In this document: one piece after another, positions 32,301 through 44,100 of the stretch
Layout of the letters: each line of letters opens with the position of its first letter
Position numbering within the stretch: the stretch's first letter is position 1
From: Multifurca ochricompacta
Lineage: Eukaryota; Basidiomycota; Agaricomycetes; Russulales; Russulaceae
Length of the DNA stretch: 64,000 nucleotides
Assembly: GCA_022496185.1 (NCBI GenBank)
Contig: WTXG01000189.1
Span: forward strand, 1-64,000
Reading direction: 5' to 3'
Notes under the pieces: generated by a model
What the model was told of the DNA's origin: nothing
The model's database searches: none
Seen by the model: the letters and a program-made list of their open reading frames with translations, nothing else
Made by a program: the position numbers and the translations under genes

Positions 32301-33689
32301 GAATCGGTGTCGCTTAGATTGGTTGTTGGTAGTTATATCGAGATCCACATATTGATCAATGTTCGGGGTGGCATTAGGAGTTCCATCAGCGTTTTGTAAT
32401 TTCTTGGGGATCATGAGTCATTTGGTCGGGAGTCGGTATTTGATGACTGTTCTGTGATTGATAAAATTCTCTGTTGCTCCGCTATCAACAAGTGCTTCTA
32501 TGCTGGCCTTCTCTTTCACACCATGGAGAGGGATAACCACATTCATTGCCCGGATAGGTGAGATGAATACATGATGTGAAACTATCGCTCAAATGAATGC
32601 TGCGCCATTCAAGCAATACAAAAAATCCTCGTCATTTTTAAATTGACCCTGCAGTTCGAGGCATTGGTCGTCGGTCATGGATTTCAAGGAAGCCACGATT
32701 GCTGCGATATTCACTGTCGGCTTCAAGACGTTTGATCTGGTGGGTACCATCGCAGTTGTCGGAGTGATGTTCGTGATAGTGGTGGTCCGCGTCAGGGCAG
32801 TCGTAGTTTGTCATGGTGTTTTGTCTGGGCAATCTCTAACAAGATGTCCTCGGTATCCACACTCAAAACATCGACCCTCTCTTCTATAACGTTCTTTGTC
32901 CTCCGTCTTTCTGTTTGTCCCGATGTCCATGGCATTCGGAGTGCATCGTCGAGGGAGCGTGAACTTTACTCCTTGATTACTGTTTTGACTCGTGGTTGTT
33001 GTTTTGTTCCCAAGGAGGCTCTGGATGAAGACCCAGTTCGCGTGGTATCTTCGAGCTGAATCCACTGTTTCGTCAAATGTCTGGGGGCTGCCCTGGGTAA
33101 TCATAGTCTGTACGAGTCTCCATGGTAATCCTTTCTGGAAACTCTGCCATGTTGCCGGGTTATCCAGGTGCAGTCCGGCCCGAGCTGTGAGATCTCGGAA
33201 ATTGGCAATATAATCGTCGATGTTTCCATTTGTCATCTGGAGTTCCTCTAACTCCTCTAGTGCTTTTTGCTCGGCGGTTTCATTGGCAAATGCTGCCCGA
33301 AACGTTTGTCGGAATTTCTCCCACAGGTGCGGCTCCTGAATTCTGGTGTGGGCTACATTGGCTAGCCACTTCGTCTGCTCCATCACCCATCCACTAATCT
33401 TGGGTCCTCTCATTAGGGCCAACACATACGATATTCTGGAGATTTCATATTTTATGACTGTTGCTTGGCTATTTAGGAAGATGTGGAGCTCTACTTGAGT
33501 CCACCAATGTTCTGCTTCAACTCGGTTTCCATCAAAGATTGGGGGTGGTGCTCCTTCAATTCAGCCTCCTGTCATGCTGTCTTTGGGTGTCGTGGTGGTG
33601 AGTGATTCCGTCAGTCCTTCTTCCGGGTTCTCTGGATCTACTGATTGTTGTTGTTGTCCAGGCTGGGGTTCAGGGAGTGTAGTCGACAT
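29320..33689 (-). pseudogene. Gypsy-A gag-pol polyprotein with chromodomain
   Basis: From ATG 33689, one frame covers gag (FDGNRVEAEHWWTQVELHIF, zinc knuckle CFECGYRGHLVRDC near 32840), protease LVDSGATENF near 32480 and the start of RT. After a single frameshift near 31765, a second frame continues with RT ([22 protein letters not shown] near 31500), RNase H, an integrase with H/C residues and DDE features (AMDLITDL, ISDRDPQF, SSECMN), and a chromodomain at 29500-29330 (EYEVDAILNHR, VQYLVSWKGYPASDNSW). The body contains about seven in-frame TGA codons, for example near 33564, 32811, 32589, 32415, 31537, 30568 and 29776. Several fall where relatives have Arg, consistent with CGA to TGA change. 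Chromodomains of this class bind modified histone tails and guide integration. Confidence 0.92.
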
Positions 33690-34550
33690 TGGGCCCGGGT
33701 TCAATTCTGTTGGTAGCGCTTCAAATAACGATTTGAAGGGTTTGTTTGGTTAGTGGGATTCTGAAGGGATTAGGTGCGTTTAATCCAGTTTCTTTTGGGG
33801 GCTATTCTGACTGATTCAATCTGTCCTAGGTTGTGGGGATGAACATGGTAGAGGTCGACCGCAAGGGGTGTATGTTGGTAGGGAACCCAATATCTCCTGA
33901 AAGGTGCGTTCTCCTTTCGTAATTCTAATCAGCGTGTGTTCCTTTTCAGCTCCAGGTCAATGTCGTCGGTTAGTCGGATGGGAAGGAGGTCATCACAGCT
34001 GCAAGCTTCGTTTCGATGGATGTTTACTAAGGGTTCCTGGAGCAGTTTTGCTTCCGGTCGGGATTCTAGCAAGAGTTCAGGATTTGTGGGTTCGGCATGG
34101 AGTGGGGTGCTATCGATCGGGGAGTCACTTGCAAGAAGGGCAAGGTAGTTTCGGTTTTCAGGTAAGACGTGTTCAATTTTTTGGGGTTACTGATCTGTCT
34201 TCTAGGTTTTGATCCGGAGATTGGTATTCAAGGGACACGTTGTTTGTCGAAGAGTGCTGCGGAGTGGGACATTGTTGTTCGGGAATTCAGGGAAGGGGGA
34301 GGAGTCGTCCGAAGGTGTCCAAGGTTCCCTTGCGGAATAAGACGTCTTCATTCAGGGTTTGGGCAAGAGGATGCGGGTCTGGGTGAGTCTCCTTTCTTCT
34401 TAAGTTCTGGGGCCGGCAATTAGGATCGCTGGCGTCTGGGTGTTGGGGATCAAGTTCAGGGGTGTCTGGTGTCGGGGCGAGGGATGCGTCGTCGTCGCCT
34501 CGCGCGTTCAGTAAGTTCTTTTCTTTCTAAGTTCTGTAAGTCTGTTCTAA
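33690..34550 (-). other. Gypsy-A 5' leader
   Basis: About 0.86 kb between the primer site and the gag ATG on the minus strand. No credible gene. The start (34480-34550) aligns with the start of the N1 leader. Plus-strand frames at 33904-34654 are antisense to the element transcript. Confidence 0.55.
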
Positions 34551-34977
34551 TGTCACAGCCAGGTCTCTGCTGTGTCAAGGGTCGTTCTGGTCTGAGGTCC
34601 TCAAGATGCAAGACACATGCAAGCTCCAAGGTCAAGCTGTCAAAGGCAAACTGATTCAAGGTTCCAAGGCAAGCTACAGCAAGCTACGGTCAAGGTTCAA
34701 AGGCCCACAAGATACAAGAGGGCACGCGTCAATGTCAAGGTGTCAAGGCAAACCACAAGGGCCGTGTTCAAGGTTCAAGGCCCACACAAAATAGGAGGGG
34801 CGCGTGCAAGAAGCAAGTCAAGGCAGTGGCAATAGGCCCTGCTGAAGATCTGGGGTGAAGGCTTCCTAAGTTGCAGCTTGGGAAGTTCAAGAGGATTCTG
34901 ATAAAGACAAGTTGACCTGTATTAGATACAAGAGAACAGACTTAAGGTCTGTCTCTCCAAGATGTCCTGCTTAAATA
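34537..34977 (-). promoter_or_regulatory. Gypsy-A TATA box, self-primer and primer-binding site
   Basis: Reading the minus strand: TATTTAAG (34977-34970), 25 nt, then TAAGTCTGTTCT (34944-34933) as the predicted RNA 5' end. Two bases inside the LTR boundary (34551) is AGAACAGACTTA (34548-34537), a perfect 12-nt complement. This is the Tf1/sushi self-priming layout, and no tRNA-like TGG site follows the LTR. Confidence 0.8.
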
Positions 34978-35301
34978 CATGTACTGTAGTGTCTTGTAAG
35001 TAAAGTAGAAGATTCAATATAGTAAAGTAAATGTCCATGTGAATCTCCAGTGGAGATTGAGACAGGAAATGTAAGTGGTGTTGCACCCACTCCAGAAGCG
35101 AATGAGTGTCAATCCCAGTCAGCCTAAGAAGTCCGAAAATCAGATAAAGAAAGATCATCAGCTCCAGTCACATGACTCAGAGCGAGAAGTCGAAACGTTG
35201 AAACAAAAGTTGAACGCGCACAGCTTGAAAAACCGTCACATGCGCGTCACATGCGCATCACACATGCGTCGCAAGCTGTCACATCAACAATAAGCGTCAC
35301 A
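34551..35301 (-). repeat. Gypsy-A 5' LTR
   Basis: 751 bp. Plus strand begins TGTCACAGCC and ends AAGCGTCACA. Followed by TGTAC at 35302-35306. Confidence 0.93.
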
Positions 35302-35306
35302 TGTAC

Positions 35307-35500
35307 CATATTGGAGACAGTCCAAAACTATAGTCAAATTAATGTCAGAATATTTTATTAGCAGAACTTAAATGAAGAGAGCAAACTGGACCAGCCAGAA
35401 GTGGTGACATTCGAGAGAAAGGATTGGAGGCGGAAGGTAAGGTGGGCCGGAGTGGACCAAAGCGGATGGTTTCAGGCTCAGAGCTCATGCTATTCCTACA
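35307..35500 (-). repeat. Gypsy-G 3' LTR, right piece
   Basis: The LTR start on the minus strand, TGTAGGAATAGCATG, is at 35500, next to the purine tract at 35501-35513. It resembles the right ends of the solo LTR at 4746-5360 and the fragment at 7561-7720 (tttcaggctcagagctcatg versus tttcatgctcaacgcccgag). Confidence 0.85.
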
Positions 35501-35533
35501 CCTCCCGGGGGTTAAAATTTTGACCATCCCCGG

Positions 35534-38500
35534 TCAAGCTACGTCATCATCGGTGGCAGTGTCGTTAATAAAAGTGGCGAGGTCTTCTGGGCTGATAAAG
35601 TCTTCAAGTGGAATGTGTGCGCGTGTTCGAGAGTGATAGGGAACAAGGCGGAAGGCAGCATAGCATAGTCAAGAGATGGCGCCATCCAGTTCCACAAGTC
35701 GATAAGCACCATTTTGAGATCTTTTGACAACCACAAGAGGTCTGAAATACCGAGATTTGGTCTTGCCCAAGTCGTTCGCGGCTGCCGAGTTTCGAACCAA
35801 GACCAAATCTCCTGGGTTGAAGGAGTTGGTCCTGATAGTATGAGCGTGCTGCTGCTCGAATGCTCTGGCGGACATGACGCGGCTTTTGGTTATGCTGTTT
35901 TTGATGCTGGCAAGGTCCTCCTCTTGAGACTGTAGTTGACATGCACACATAGCAATAAGGTCGGAAGTGGACATAGGGCAGGTGAGATCGGGAATGAGAA
36001 ACGTTGTGAGTGTAAGATCGAGAGGGAGGAGGGGTTCTACTCCATGAGCCATGTAAAAGGGGGAATAGCCAGTAGACCTGCAAATGGTAGCCCTATCTGC
36101 CCAGAAAACATGAGGTGCCATTACAGGCCATTTGGAGATGTCGCCTGCACAAGTTTTGACAAGAGACTTGCGAATGGTGCGGTGCTGCCTTTCAACAATT
36201 CCATTAGCTCGAGAGTTGTAAGCTGAGATCCGAATGTGTTTGATTCCATATTTTCCAGCTAACCAGTCTAAAGCCGCGATGAAGGGAGTGCCATTGTCTG
36301 TGATGATCTCTTCCACTGCGCCCCACCTGCACAAGATGTCTTCGAAGATAAAGTTGCCCAGGGTTTGTCTGGTTTCAGTTCTGAGCGCGCACCATTCCGG
36401 CCAAGCTGTGAGTGAGCAGCGGGCCTGGACAAGATAGTGAAAGCCAGCAGCAGAAGGCATGTGCATTGTGTCAATATAAGCCTTATGAAAGAGGGGTGCC
36501 GGGGGCGCGACCATAGGAGGAATGCGGACCTTGGTTTCTTGATGAAGTTGACACTCGTGACAAGATTGAACAAACCATTTTACATCCACATTCAAGGAGG
36601 GCCACCAGAATCGATCGAGAAGGAAGCGACAAGTTGAGTAAACTCCTTTGTGCCCTAAGTCATCGTGTGCTGCACGTAAGAGGGAGAGTCGTTGGGAAGG
36701 GGAGATGAATAGTTGGTGTCGTCCAAGGTTGTTGTGTTGCCAAAGACGTCTGTCAAGTAGAAAAAAACGCCACACTCGCCTTATGAATTTGTCAAGATTG
36801 TTGCCCAAAAGTCCCATGGGAGGTTTGAGTGTAGTAAGGTACTGTTGGATACGGAGCATGTCATCCTCGGCTTCATGATATTGTGCAGTAAAAGGAAATT
36901 CTTGAGGGGGCAAAACTTGTGCTTCAGCATGAAGCACTAGCATAGGGGCGTTGCCTAGATGAAAACGGAGTTGATTAGCCCAAGTGGTAGCCCAGACTCT
37001 GAGGCATAGGGTGGTATCAATCCAATCCTCTGGGTCATCATCTTCGTCGCTTTCACCTTCTGCTGGTTCTTGTTGAGATAGTCCATCAGGTCTGTGGTGC
37101 TTCTCTGCAGGGACATGAACCAGCTGGAAATCAAAAAGCATGATTGCCGCTATCCATTGGTTAATTGCGGCATTTGGCTGAATGTCTGGATTAGTGAGCA
37201 TCCATTTGAACTACCAGATTGCATATGCCAACAAGGTGGAGTCAGAGTGCGTGTAGGGCACAAAAGAGTCCATAGAGCTCAAGTTTAGCCTGAGAGTACC
37301 ATGCTTCTCGGTCATTCCATGATATAGACCCAAAGCAAACCAGATGCTGTTTGCCATCATTGCAGTCTTGCGAGAGAATCCAGCCCACGCCACGGCAAGA
37401 GGAATCAACAGCCAGGTAAACCTTGCGATCTGAGGAGTAGTCAATGGAAATAAGGGCGGTAGAATGTATGATTGCCTCCTTGATAGTGTGCATTGCCTGT
37501 GTGTGTTGTTTGTCCCATATGAAGGGCTGATTTTTGCGAGTGAGATCAGTTAAAGGCCTAGTGGTCATCGAGTAATTGCGAATCCAGATTTGCATATAGC
37601 CTGCTGTGCCAAGGAAGGCTTGAACGTCAGTAAGCAACTTGCAGGGTGGCCAGTCACGGATTTTGGCAATCTTTGAGTCATCAGGAACGTGTCCTTCATA
37701 TGTGCACTTGTGTCCTAGTATGACAACCTCAGGTACTGCAATGAAAAGCTTAGTGGCTGATACTGTAGAGCCAGCACGCCGGAGGCGATGGAGAATGCGA
37801 TGTACGTCAACCAGGTGCTCCCAGACAAATTTCCTGATGCCGTTATTGTCGGAAATGGTCTCAAATCCAGCACCCAGAGTCTCATACCATGATGGAGGTC
37901 CCTTGATGCTACAGTCATCCATAAAGGGCCAAGCTACATTAGGAATTTCAGGTTCAAGAAGGAAGCGGACGTCCTCATGAAAAATTGCAATGGCATTGGT
38001 CCATCCTTGTGGCAGACAGGTTAGCCGTACAGCACCAAGTGGAGATTGGATGGTGGTGAGATCACGAGATAAGACGTCCAGGGAGCAATGGTCATAGCCA
38101 ACGAAGAGATCTAACATTGAGTAACAAGATCATCCAGCCATAGCCTCTATGAGTTGATCAGCCAGAGGGGGCACCCCTGAGTTACGGATGGTGATGGCAT
38201 TGAGGGGTTGCAAGTCATGCACTAGTCTGAGGGCTCCACTTTTCTTTTTCACACAGAACCACCTGGAGCGATAGGATGCATCTGAATGTTCATAGACTCC
38301 CAAAGCAGACTTGTCTTTAAAAATTTGGATAACTTTGTCGATGATTCCAGATGGGATAGGAATGTTACGCTGTACCCAAGGAATGTGTTCGATAACAGGA
38401 ATTTTAACCGGTGCAAAATAGTCTTCATGGAAGCGACCCTTTTCTTCTTCAGTCCAAGCCAAGCCTAGTTCATTTATTCGGAGTATGTGCTGCACAAGTT

Positions 38501-39299
38501 TGAGTTCTTCGGGCCAAAGAAAGTTGTATCGATTAAGATCTAAGGCCTCAAGGCGTTCTTGGGTTAGACAGGCACCTGCAGTGAAGGTGGGCGGTTGTGT
38601 GGGGAGTGGAGGGAGTGAGAGGAGGGGATCCAAAGGGACACAGCAGATAGTGCGGAAATCTTCAGGAAGCGAGGTGGGGACTGGGCGGACCTTCTTTCCA
38701 ACCTTCTTGTAGACTAAGGTAGATACTGGTGGATTACTGGCCGCCTGAGCAAGAGCTTTAAGATAGTGAGAGTTGATAGTGTCAATGTGGGGGGGAGAGA
38801 CCTGAGTTGCGAGTGCAAGAGTTTGAGTAGGACCAGCTTGATTTTGCCTAGCACGTGAAGGAATGGATACAGAACGAGCAGGGTCTGATGGGTCTTGGAT
38901 GCAAATTTCGACGCGGCCATCTGGGTGGTCCTCAAGACGGCACAAAAGTAGGTGGTGGAATGGACGACCAAGGAGCAGGCGGAATGGAGCGTTTTCCACA
39001 ACGTGAGCGTGTATTTCAAAGGAAATATCGGCAATCCTCATAGACATGTTCTCAGCACATCCAAGGGTTTGAGTAACTGAGCTGTTTACACCTTCCATGT
39101 CAAGCCGGTTTCTGGGATTAATACTTGCACCGACTTCCTGGGCCAAGTCCTTTCATAGCACCACGATTTGGGATCCTTGGTCTAGCACTCTGGCTTCTGA
39201 GGTGACACCATTAATTATTACATCAATTTCCCGCAATGGAAGTGAGTATTCAGGAGAGCAGCGGGCATCAACCTTCAAGATGGATAGCGATCCGGTGTC
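35534..39299 (-). pseudogene. Gypsy-G protease-RT-RNase H-integrase
   Basis: C-terminal half of the Gypsy-G polyprotein, left of the T1 insertion. Protease-like VLDQGSQIVVL (near 39190-39155) is followed by a TGA. The next frame (to 38130) has GASINPRNRLDMEGV, LLLGRPF and RT fingers (SRWFCVKKKSGALRLVHDL). After a TGA near 38130 the same frame resumes SCYSMLDLFVGYDH with FMDDCSIKGP as the RT catalytic box near 37925. RNase H follows, with a frameshift near 37230. The integrase (37201-35669) has HDDLGH and CHEC zinc-binding residues, then IITDNGTPF and GIVERQHRTIRKSL. A final TGA precedes about 45 residues to the stop at 35534. No chromodomain. Its catalytic boxes differ from those of A and T elements, so it is a separate lineage. 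Confidence 0.87.
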
Positions 39300-39304
39300 C
39301 ACGG

Positions 39305-39890
39305 TGTTACATCCAGTGCGGGACGTTCCACACGACTTGTGTGACAGCGTTCGTTCATGATCAGGTAAGGGACCAATGAGATCCCTTGGAGTTTAGACGG
39401 GAGGAGTCAAAGTCGACAAGGCTGTACTTGAAGACAATGTTAAGCGGAAAGTACCAGAAGTACTGAGAGGATCGAGTCAAGCATTCAAAGGGATGTCCAG
39501 AAGACAAGCACCAATGTATTCAATAAGTCGAGTCTGAAGTCTACAATGTAGTTACAGCGGACTTATATATGTAATTGAATGAGCATCTAAAGATAAGATA
39601 ACAGAGTCAGGTGGGCCCAAATATACGAAAGCGGATGGTGTAAAGCCTGGCTTCTGATAGGGTATTAAGTAAGTGTCCGGTCTTAGAGATAAGAAGATAA
39701 GTGATAAGAGAATCCATAGCAAAGGTAAATAACAGGTCAACATGGACAATCAATGGTCACAGGGATGGAAGCAGGGCATGTGAGGGATCCCAGGACGGGG
39801 ACATGATCAAGAAGTGGAGAGTAGGCAGAAGGGATGGGTTCTCGTTAGGGAGAGTGAAGAAAAGTGGGGTGCTAGGCCCTGGTCGTAACA
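39305..39890 (-). repeat. Gypsy-T1 3' LTR
   Basis: 586 bp, TGTTACATCC to GGTCGTAACA. I count about 17 substitutions against the 5' copy, all transitions, and all but one at positions that are CpG in one LTR or TG versus CA in the two. ORF3 ends 31 nt from the LTR on the minus strand, the gap holding a CAGAAGGGAGGGTGA purine tract. Confidence 0.93.
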
Positions 39891-39921
39891 TCACCCTCCC
39901 TTCTGGTTCAAGCTGACCCAG

Positions 39922-41147
39922 CTAGAAACGTGCACTGTCATTGTCCTGCACCAGGTCTACATAATCATCTGCCAGGTTTCGATCGTCAGTGGTATAAGTG
40001 TCATCAGCCGCGCATTGATGTGTGCGCAAGAAACCATATGGGCCGCGTCGTCCACATTGTTGGCATAAGTCGTGGATTGGGCAATTGAGTTCGCGGTGCC
40101 CTGCGTTGTGACGCAGACACTTGCTGCACCACCCTGAGGGGTTAACGATCGTCGGGGCGACACCCACGCGACGGAAAATGCAGAAGCGACTCCAATGCAG
40201 ATTACTCCGGCAGTGACGGCACCATTTGCGATTGAGTGGGCAGTTCCAGCTAATGTGATACTTGCTATCACATCACCAGCATGTCTCACCCCGGGGGTTC
40301 TCATGCATCCGTGGCATCTCAAACTAATTTGGCAGTAGTCGGGGGGCAGCCCCAATGATCGTGGGGGGAGCGGTTGTGCGTATGTGTCAGTGTACCTTTC
40401 AGCAATGGTTTGGTATGCATCCCTGATCTCCAATCTCTTCCGAATCTCTACCAACTCCTGTTCAACTTGGAACATCCCGTTAGTGAGTCAGGCCATCATT
40501 TTCGTGTGCTCCTTGTACTGTTTGTTGAGCGTTGTGCACAGTGTTAAATTCTTCCGCAGTCTCATGACTTTGGCTTTGAGACGTGGAAGGCGCATGTCAC
40601 TCATCACTTCATCAATTGCAAAGGTGTGAGAGTCCTTGGCGGCCAGATGTCCAAGCTGCTCGTCAGTCAACGTATGATGCAGACGTCCTGTATACCTTTC
40701 CTCTAAATAGACCGGGGCCCCGTAAACAGGGCCATCTTTCTTCATACAGCCTGCAACGTCCATCCCTCCATTGGTATAGAATATGTACTTGGCGATGGTG
40801 GTCATTCCATCAGCCATGGTGATCTCGAGGGGGAAGTACATGGATGAATTGGGGTTGTTAGCGATGAACAGAAATTCGGGTACTTCGTCATCTAGCTCCA
40901 TGCCCAACAGGTTGTTCAGGTGTGGCTCCTCACTGTGCTCAAAGTCATCGTTTGGGTTGGGGGATTGATTCTTGACTCGAGCTGCAGCGGCCTCATAGTC
41001 GATGGGCGAAGAGGGGCATGTAGAAGGATGGGCAGAGGGAAAGTTTTTGACAGTTATGTTGGTGGCAGTGAAAGCATCAATGGCAGTGTTGGCAGCGATG
41101 AAAGACATGATAGAGTGAATGGTGGTAGGATGTTGCTGTGGGAGCAT
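39922..41147 (-). pseudogene. T1 ORF3, decayed copy of zinc-knuckle third ORF
   Basis: Corresponds to the intact T3 ORF3. ATG at 41147, about 38 nt after the pol stop at 41188. The first part (to 40488) is open and ends at a TGA where T2 and T3 have Arg (KMMARLTNGM). The second part is in the same frame until about 40345, where a 1-nt loss in the GCTGCC run shifts the frame. Conserved blocks include NPNDDFEH, FPLEITMADG, KYIFYTNGGMDVAGCMKK, YGAPVYLEERYTGRLHH and YMLPQQ near the start. Zinc-knuckle codons are still visible at 40300-39950 in the correct frame. Confidence 0.85.
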
Positions 41148-41187
41148 GTACTGGGGAATTTCTTCGGAGTCTGCAGGTTGGTTCCTT

Positions 41188-44100
41188 TTAATTGTCTTTG
41201 GGCGCTTCTGGATGTCGGTCATGAAACTCTGAGATAAGGACCAGGGCAAAGATATTCCCGGTCGGCTCCCATGAGTTGTCAGAGTCTGGGAATCCTTTCC
41301 ACTTGACTAGGTAATGCAGTTTGCGCCCGTGGCCTTTTCGCTGGGAGTCTAGAATCCGCTCCACTTCCCATTCCGCTTCCCCATCGATTAATTCAGGGGG
41401 AGGTCTTGGGAAGTTTTCCCCGTGTAGGGTCGTCTCCCTATAGGGTGTCAGGAGTTTGGCATGGAAGACTGGGTGAATTCTCCATGTGGATGGAAGCTTG
41501 AGTTCATATGACATGTCTGACAGCTTCCTTGTTATCTTGAATGGTCCATGACATTGGGGTGCTAACTTGGCCATTGGGTGTGATGTATGAATGTTCTTCC
41601 CTTCCAGCCAGATGAGGTCATTGGTCTGATAAGGTGTGAATTTTGAAGGTCTGTCCATCAGAGCCTTTTGCGCCTTGAGCAGATTTTCATTGGCTGATTT
41701 CCTGACCTCATTCCATTGGTCGATATGCTGCGCAGCTAATGGAACATTTGTTGGCTTCTTGGTCCAGGTCATTCGCGGCGTCCATCCCATGATAAGTGAG
41801 AATGGAGGGGTTTTGGTGGTCCCATTGGGCCATGAGTTGTGCGCAAATTCTGCCATGGCTAGCCAATCAGCCCAATCATCCTGTCATCCATTGCACCAGA
41901 ATCGAAGGTACTGTTCTAGCCATTGGTTCATTCTTTCTGACTGTCCATCTGTCTGTGGATGGTAGGCGGTTGAAATGTTTTGGGTGATGTCCAAGACTTT
42001 ACAGAGTGCCTTGGCGAATGTGGAGGTGAAACGTGGGTCACGGTCAGAAATGATCTTTTCTGGGAGGCTGTAATGTCAGTAGATGTGATTCAGGTAAAGT
42101 TTGGCTACCCCTTCCGCTGTGATAGACTCGTTACATGGTATGAACAGTGCCACTTTGGAGCAGTCGTGGTCGGTGATAGTCAGGATTGAGTCAAAGCCTC
42201 TGGAGGTGGGGAGCTTGACAATGAAATCCATTGCAATGGTCTGGAATGGTAGTGAGGCCGTTGGTGTGATTGGGAACAATGCTGGTGGACGTGTATGCAT
42301 GTTTACTTTATTGGCCTGGCAGTCCGCACATCCTTTAACATAGTCTTCTACATCCTTTTTCATATTTGGCTACCAGTAGTCTCGTTTGGCCAGGGCGTAT
42401 GTGTTAGCAATGCCGGGGTGGCCTGCAGAGGGGAGGTCGTGGTGAAAATGGATCACCCTCCTCTTAATGTTGTCACCACCAGTGACAATGAGTTGATCAC
42501 CGTCCTTCCACCAAAGGCCATCTATCTCTTTCAGATTATGTGCTTCTGCCCAGGACTGGCAGAGTTGTTGGTTCATATTCTGTGATACTTGTGCCCATAA
42601 ATCCATATCATGGAGGCTGACAACTGCTGTACACGTAAAGACTTCTTCAGGGAGTATGGTGATATTTTCATTATCTTCTTCACCTCCTTGTTTATCTGCC
42701 CTTTGTGATAGAGCGTCCGCATGGGCGTTACGACTTCCAGCAATATGTTTTAGTGTGAAGTTGTACTCCTCAAGTTCCAGGACTTCACGGGCGACTCGTC
42801 GACTAATCTTATGGGGTTCCTTCCAATATAATAGGTTGGAATGGTCAGTGTGGATGACGGTTTTATGAGGGGTTCCGGCTAGATATGGTCTCCAATGTTG
42901 TAGGGCTTTTACAATGGCAAGGAGTTCGCGATCCCAAATGTCATAATTTCGTTCGGCTGGTGAGAATGTCTCGGAAAAGAAGGCCACTGGGTGGAGCACT
43001 CCCGTGGTGTCCCTCTGATTCAGTACTGCCCCATTGGCAAAGCGGGAGGCGTCGACTTCGAGTTCAAAAGGCTTTGCTAGATCCGGCTGCAGGAGGACAG
43101 GTTCTGAGCCAACAATGTCTCGGATCTGTTCAAATGCTTGTTGTTGCTCTTTTCCCCAGTGCCAGGGTATGTCCTTCTTTAACAACCCGTTAAGTGGTTG
43201 CGCGATTCCAGAGAATCCTTGTACAAAGCGTCAATAGAAGTTGCAGAATCCTATGAAGGATCTTACTTCTTTGACACATGTGGGCGTGGGCCATTCCCGA
43301 ATCCCCTGCACCTTCACCAGATCCATTCATACGTGCCCTCCTTCCAAGATGACCCCCAAGTACTCGACACTCCGTTGTTCAAATGAGCATTTTGACGGTT
43401 TGAGATATAGGTCATGCTCTTGTAGGATACTCAACACCTGGCGGACTCACTCCTGGTGATGCGGGAGGTCATCGGCAGTTGCCACTAATATGTCATCCAT
43501 GTACACCACTACCTCACCAGTGAGAATAAGGTCGCGGAAAATGTGATTCATCATTGATTGGAAGGTGGCTGGTGAGTTGGTAAGACCAAAGAACATGACA
43601 TTCAGCTCGAACAGGCCTTGGTTGGTTTTGAAGGCTGCCTTGCATTGATCTCCCTCCCTGATCCAGACGTTGTTATATCCCCATCGGACATCCATCTTTG
43701 AGAAGAGTGACTTGTCCCTCATGGTGTCAATGAGCTCTGAAATAAGAGGCAATGGATAGGCATTCTTTACTGTGTAAGCGTTTATGCATCGGTAATCTTG
43801 TACAGGTCGGAGCTTGCCATCCTTCTTTTTAATGAAGAAGAAGGGGGAGGCATACTGTGATTTGGATGGACGGATATATCCTTTTGCCAGTTGCTCTTCG
43901 AGAAACACTGTCAACTCTTCCTGCTCCCGTTGGGACAAAGGGTAGATTTTACAATCTATTGCCTGCGGTGTTTCTGGCACAAAATCAATAGCATGGTCCC
44001 AAGGGTGCGCTGGTGGGAAACGCTGCAACTCTTCTTCCGAGAACACCTTCCAATGTCGATGATAAGTGACAGGTACTACTTCTTCGAAGGTTTTCTCGGT

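Larger units (their letters stand above)
28127..35301 (-). mobile_element. Gypsy-A, full-length chromodomain Ty3/Gypsy, TSD TGTAC
   Basis: A 7175-bp minus-strand element with LTRs of 750 and 751 bp and TGTAC duplications at 28122-28126 and 35302-35306. It lies within the 3' LTR of Gypsy-G. It encodes gag, protease, RT, RNase H, integrase and a chromodomain in order, now with many TGA stops and one frameshift. The same LTR occurs alone at 21356-22097, and N1 appears to be a deletion relative. Confidence 0.95.

Noticed and set aside
39922..41147. ORF3 as an envelope gene
   Set aside because: It lies in the env position but shows no signal peptide, transmembrane segment or glycoprotein features. 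The C-terminus is a Cys/His array.
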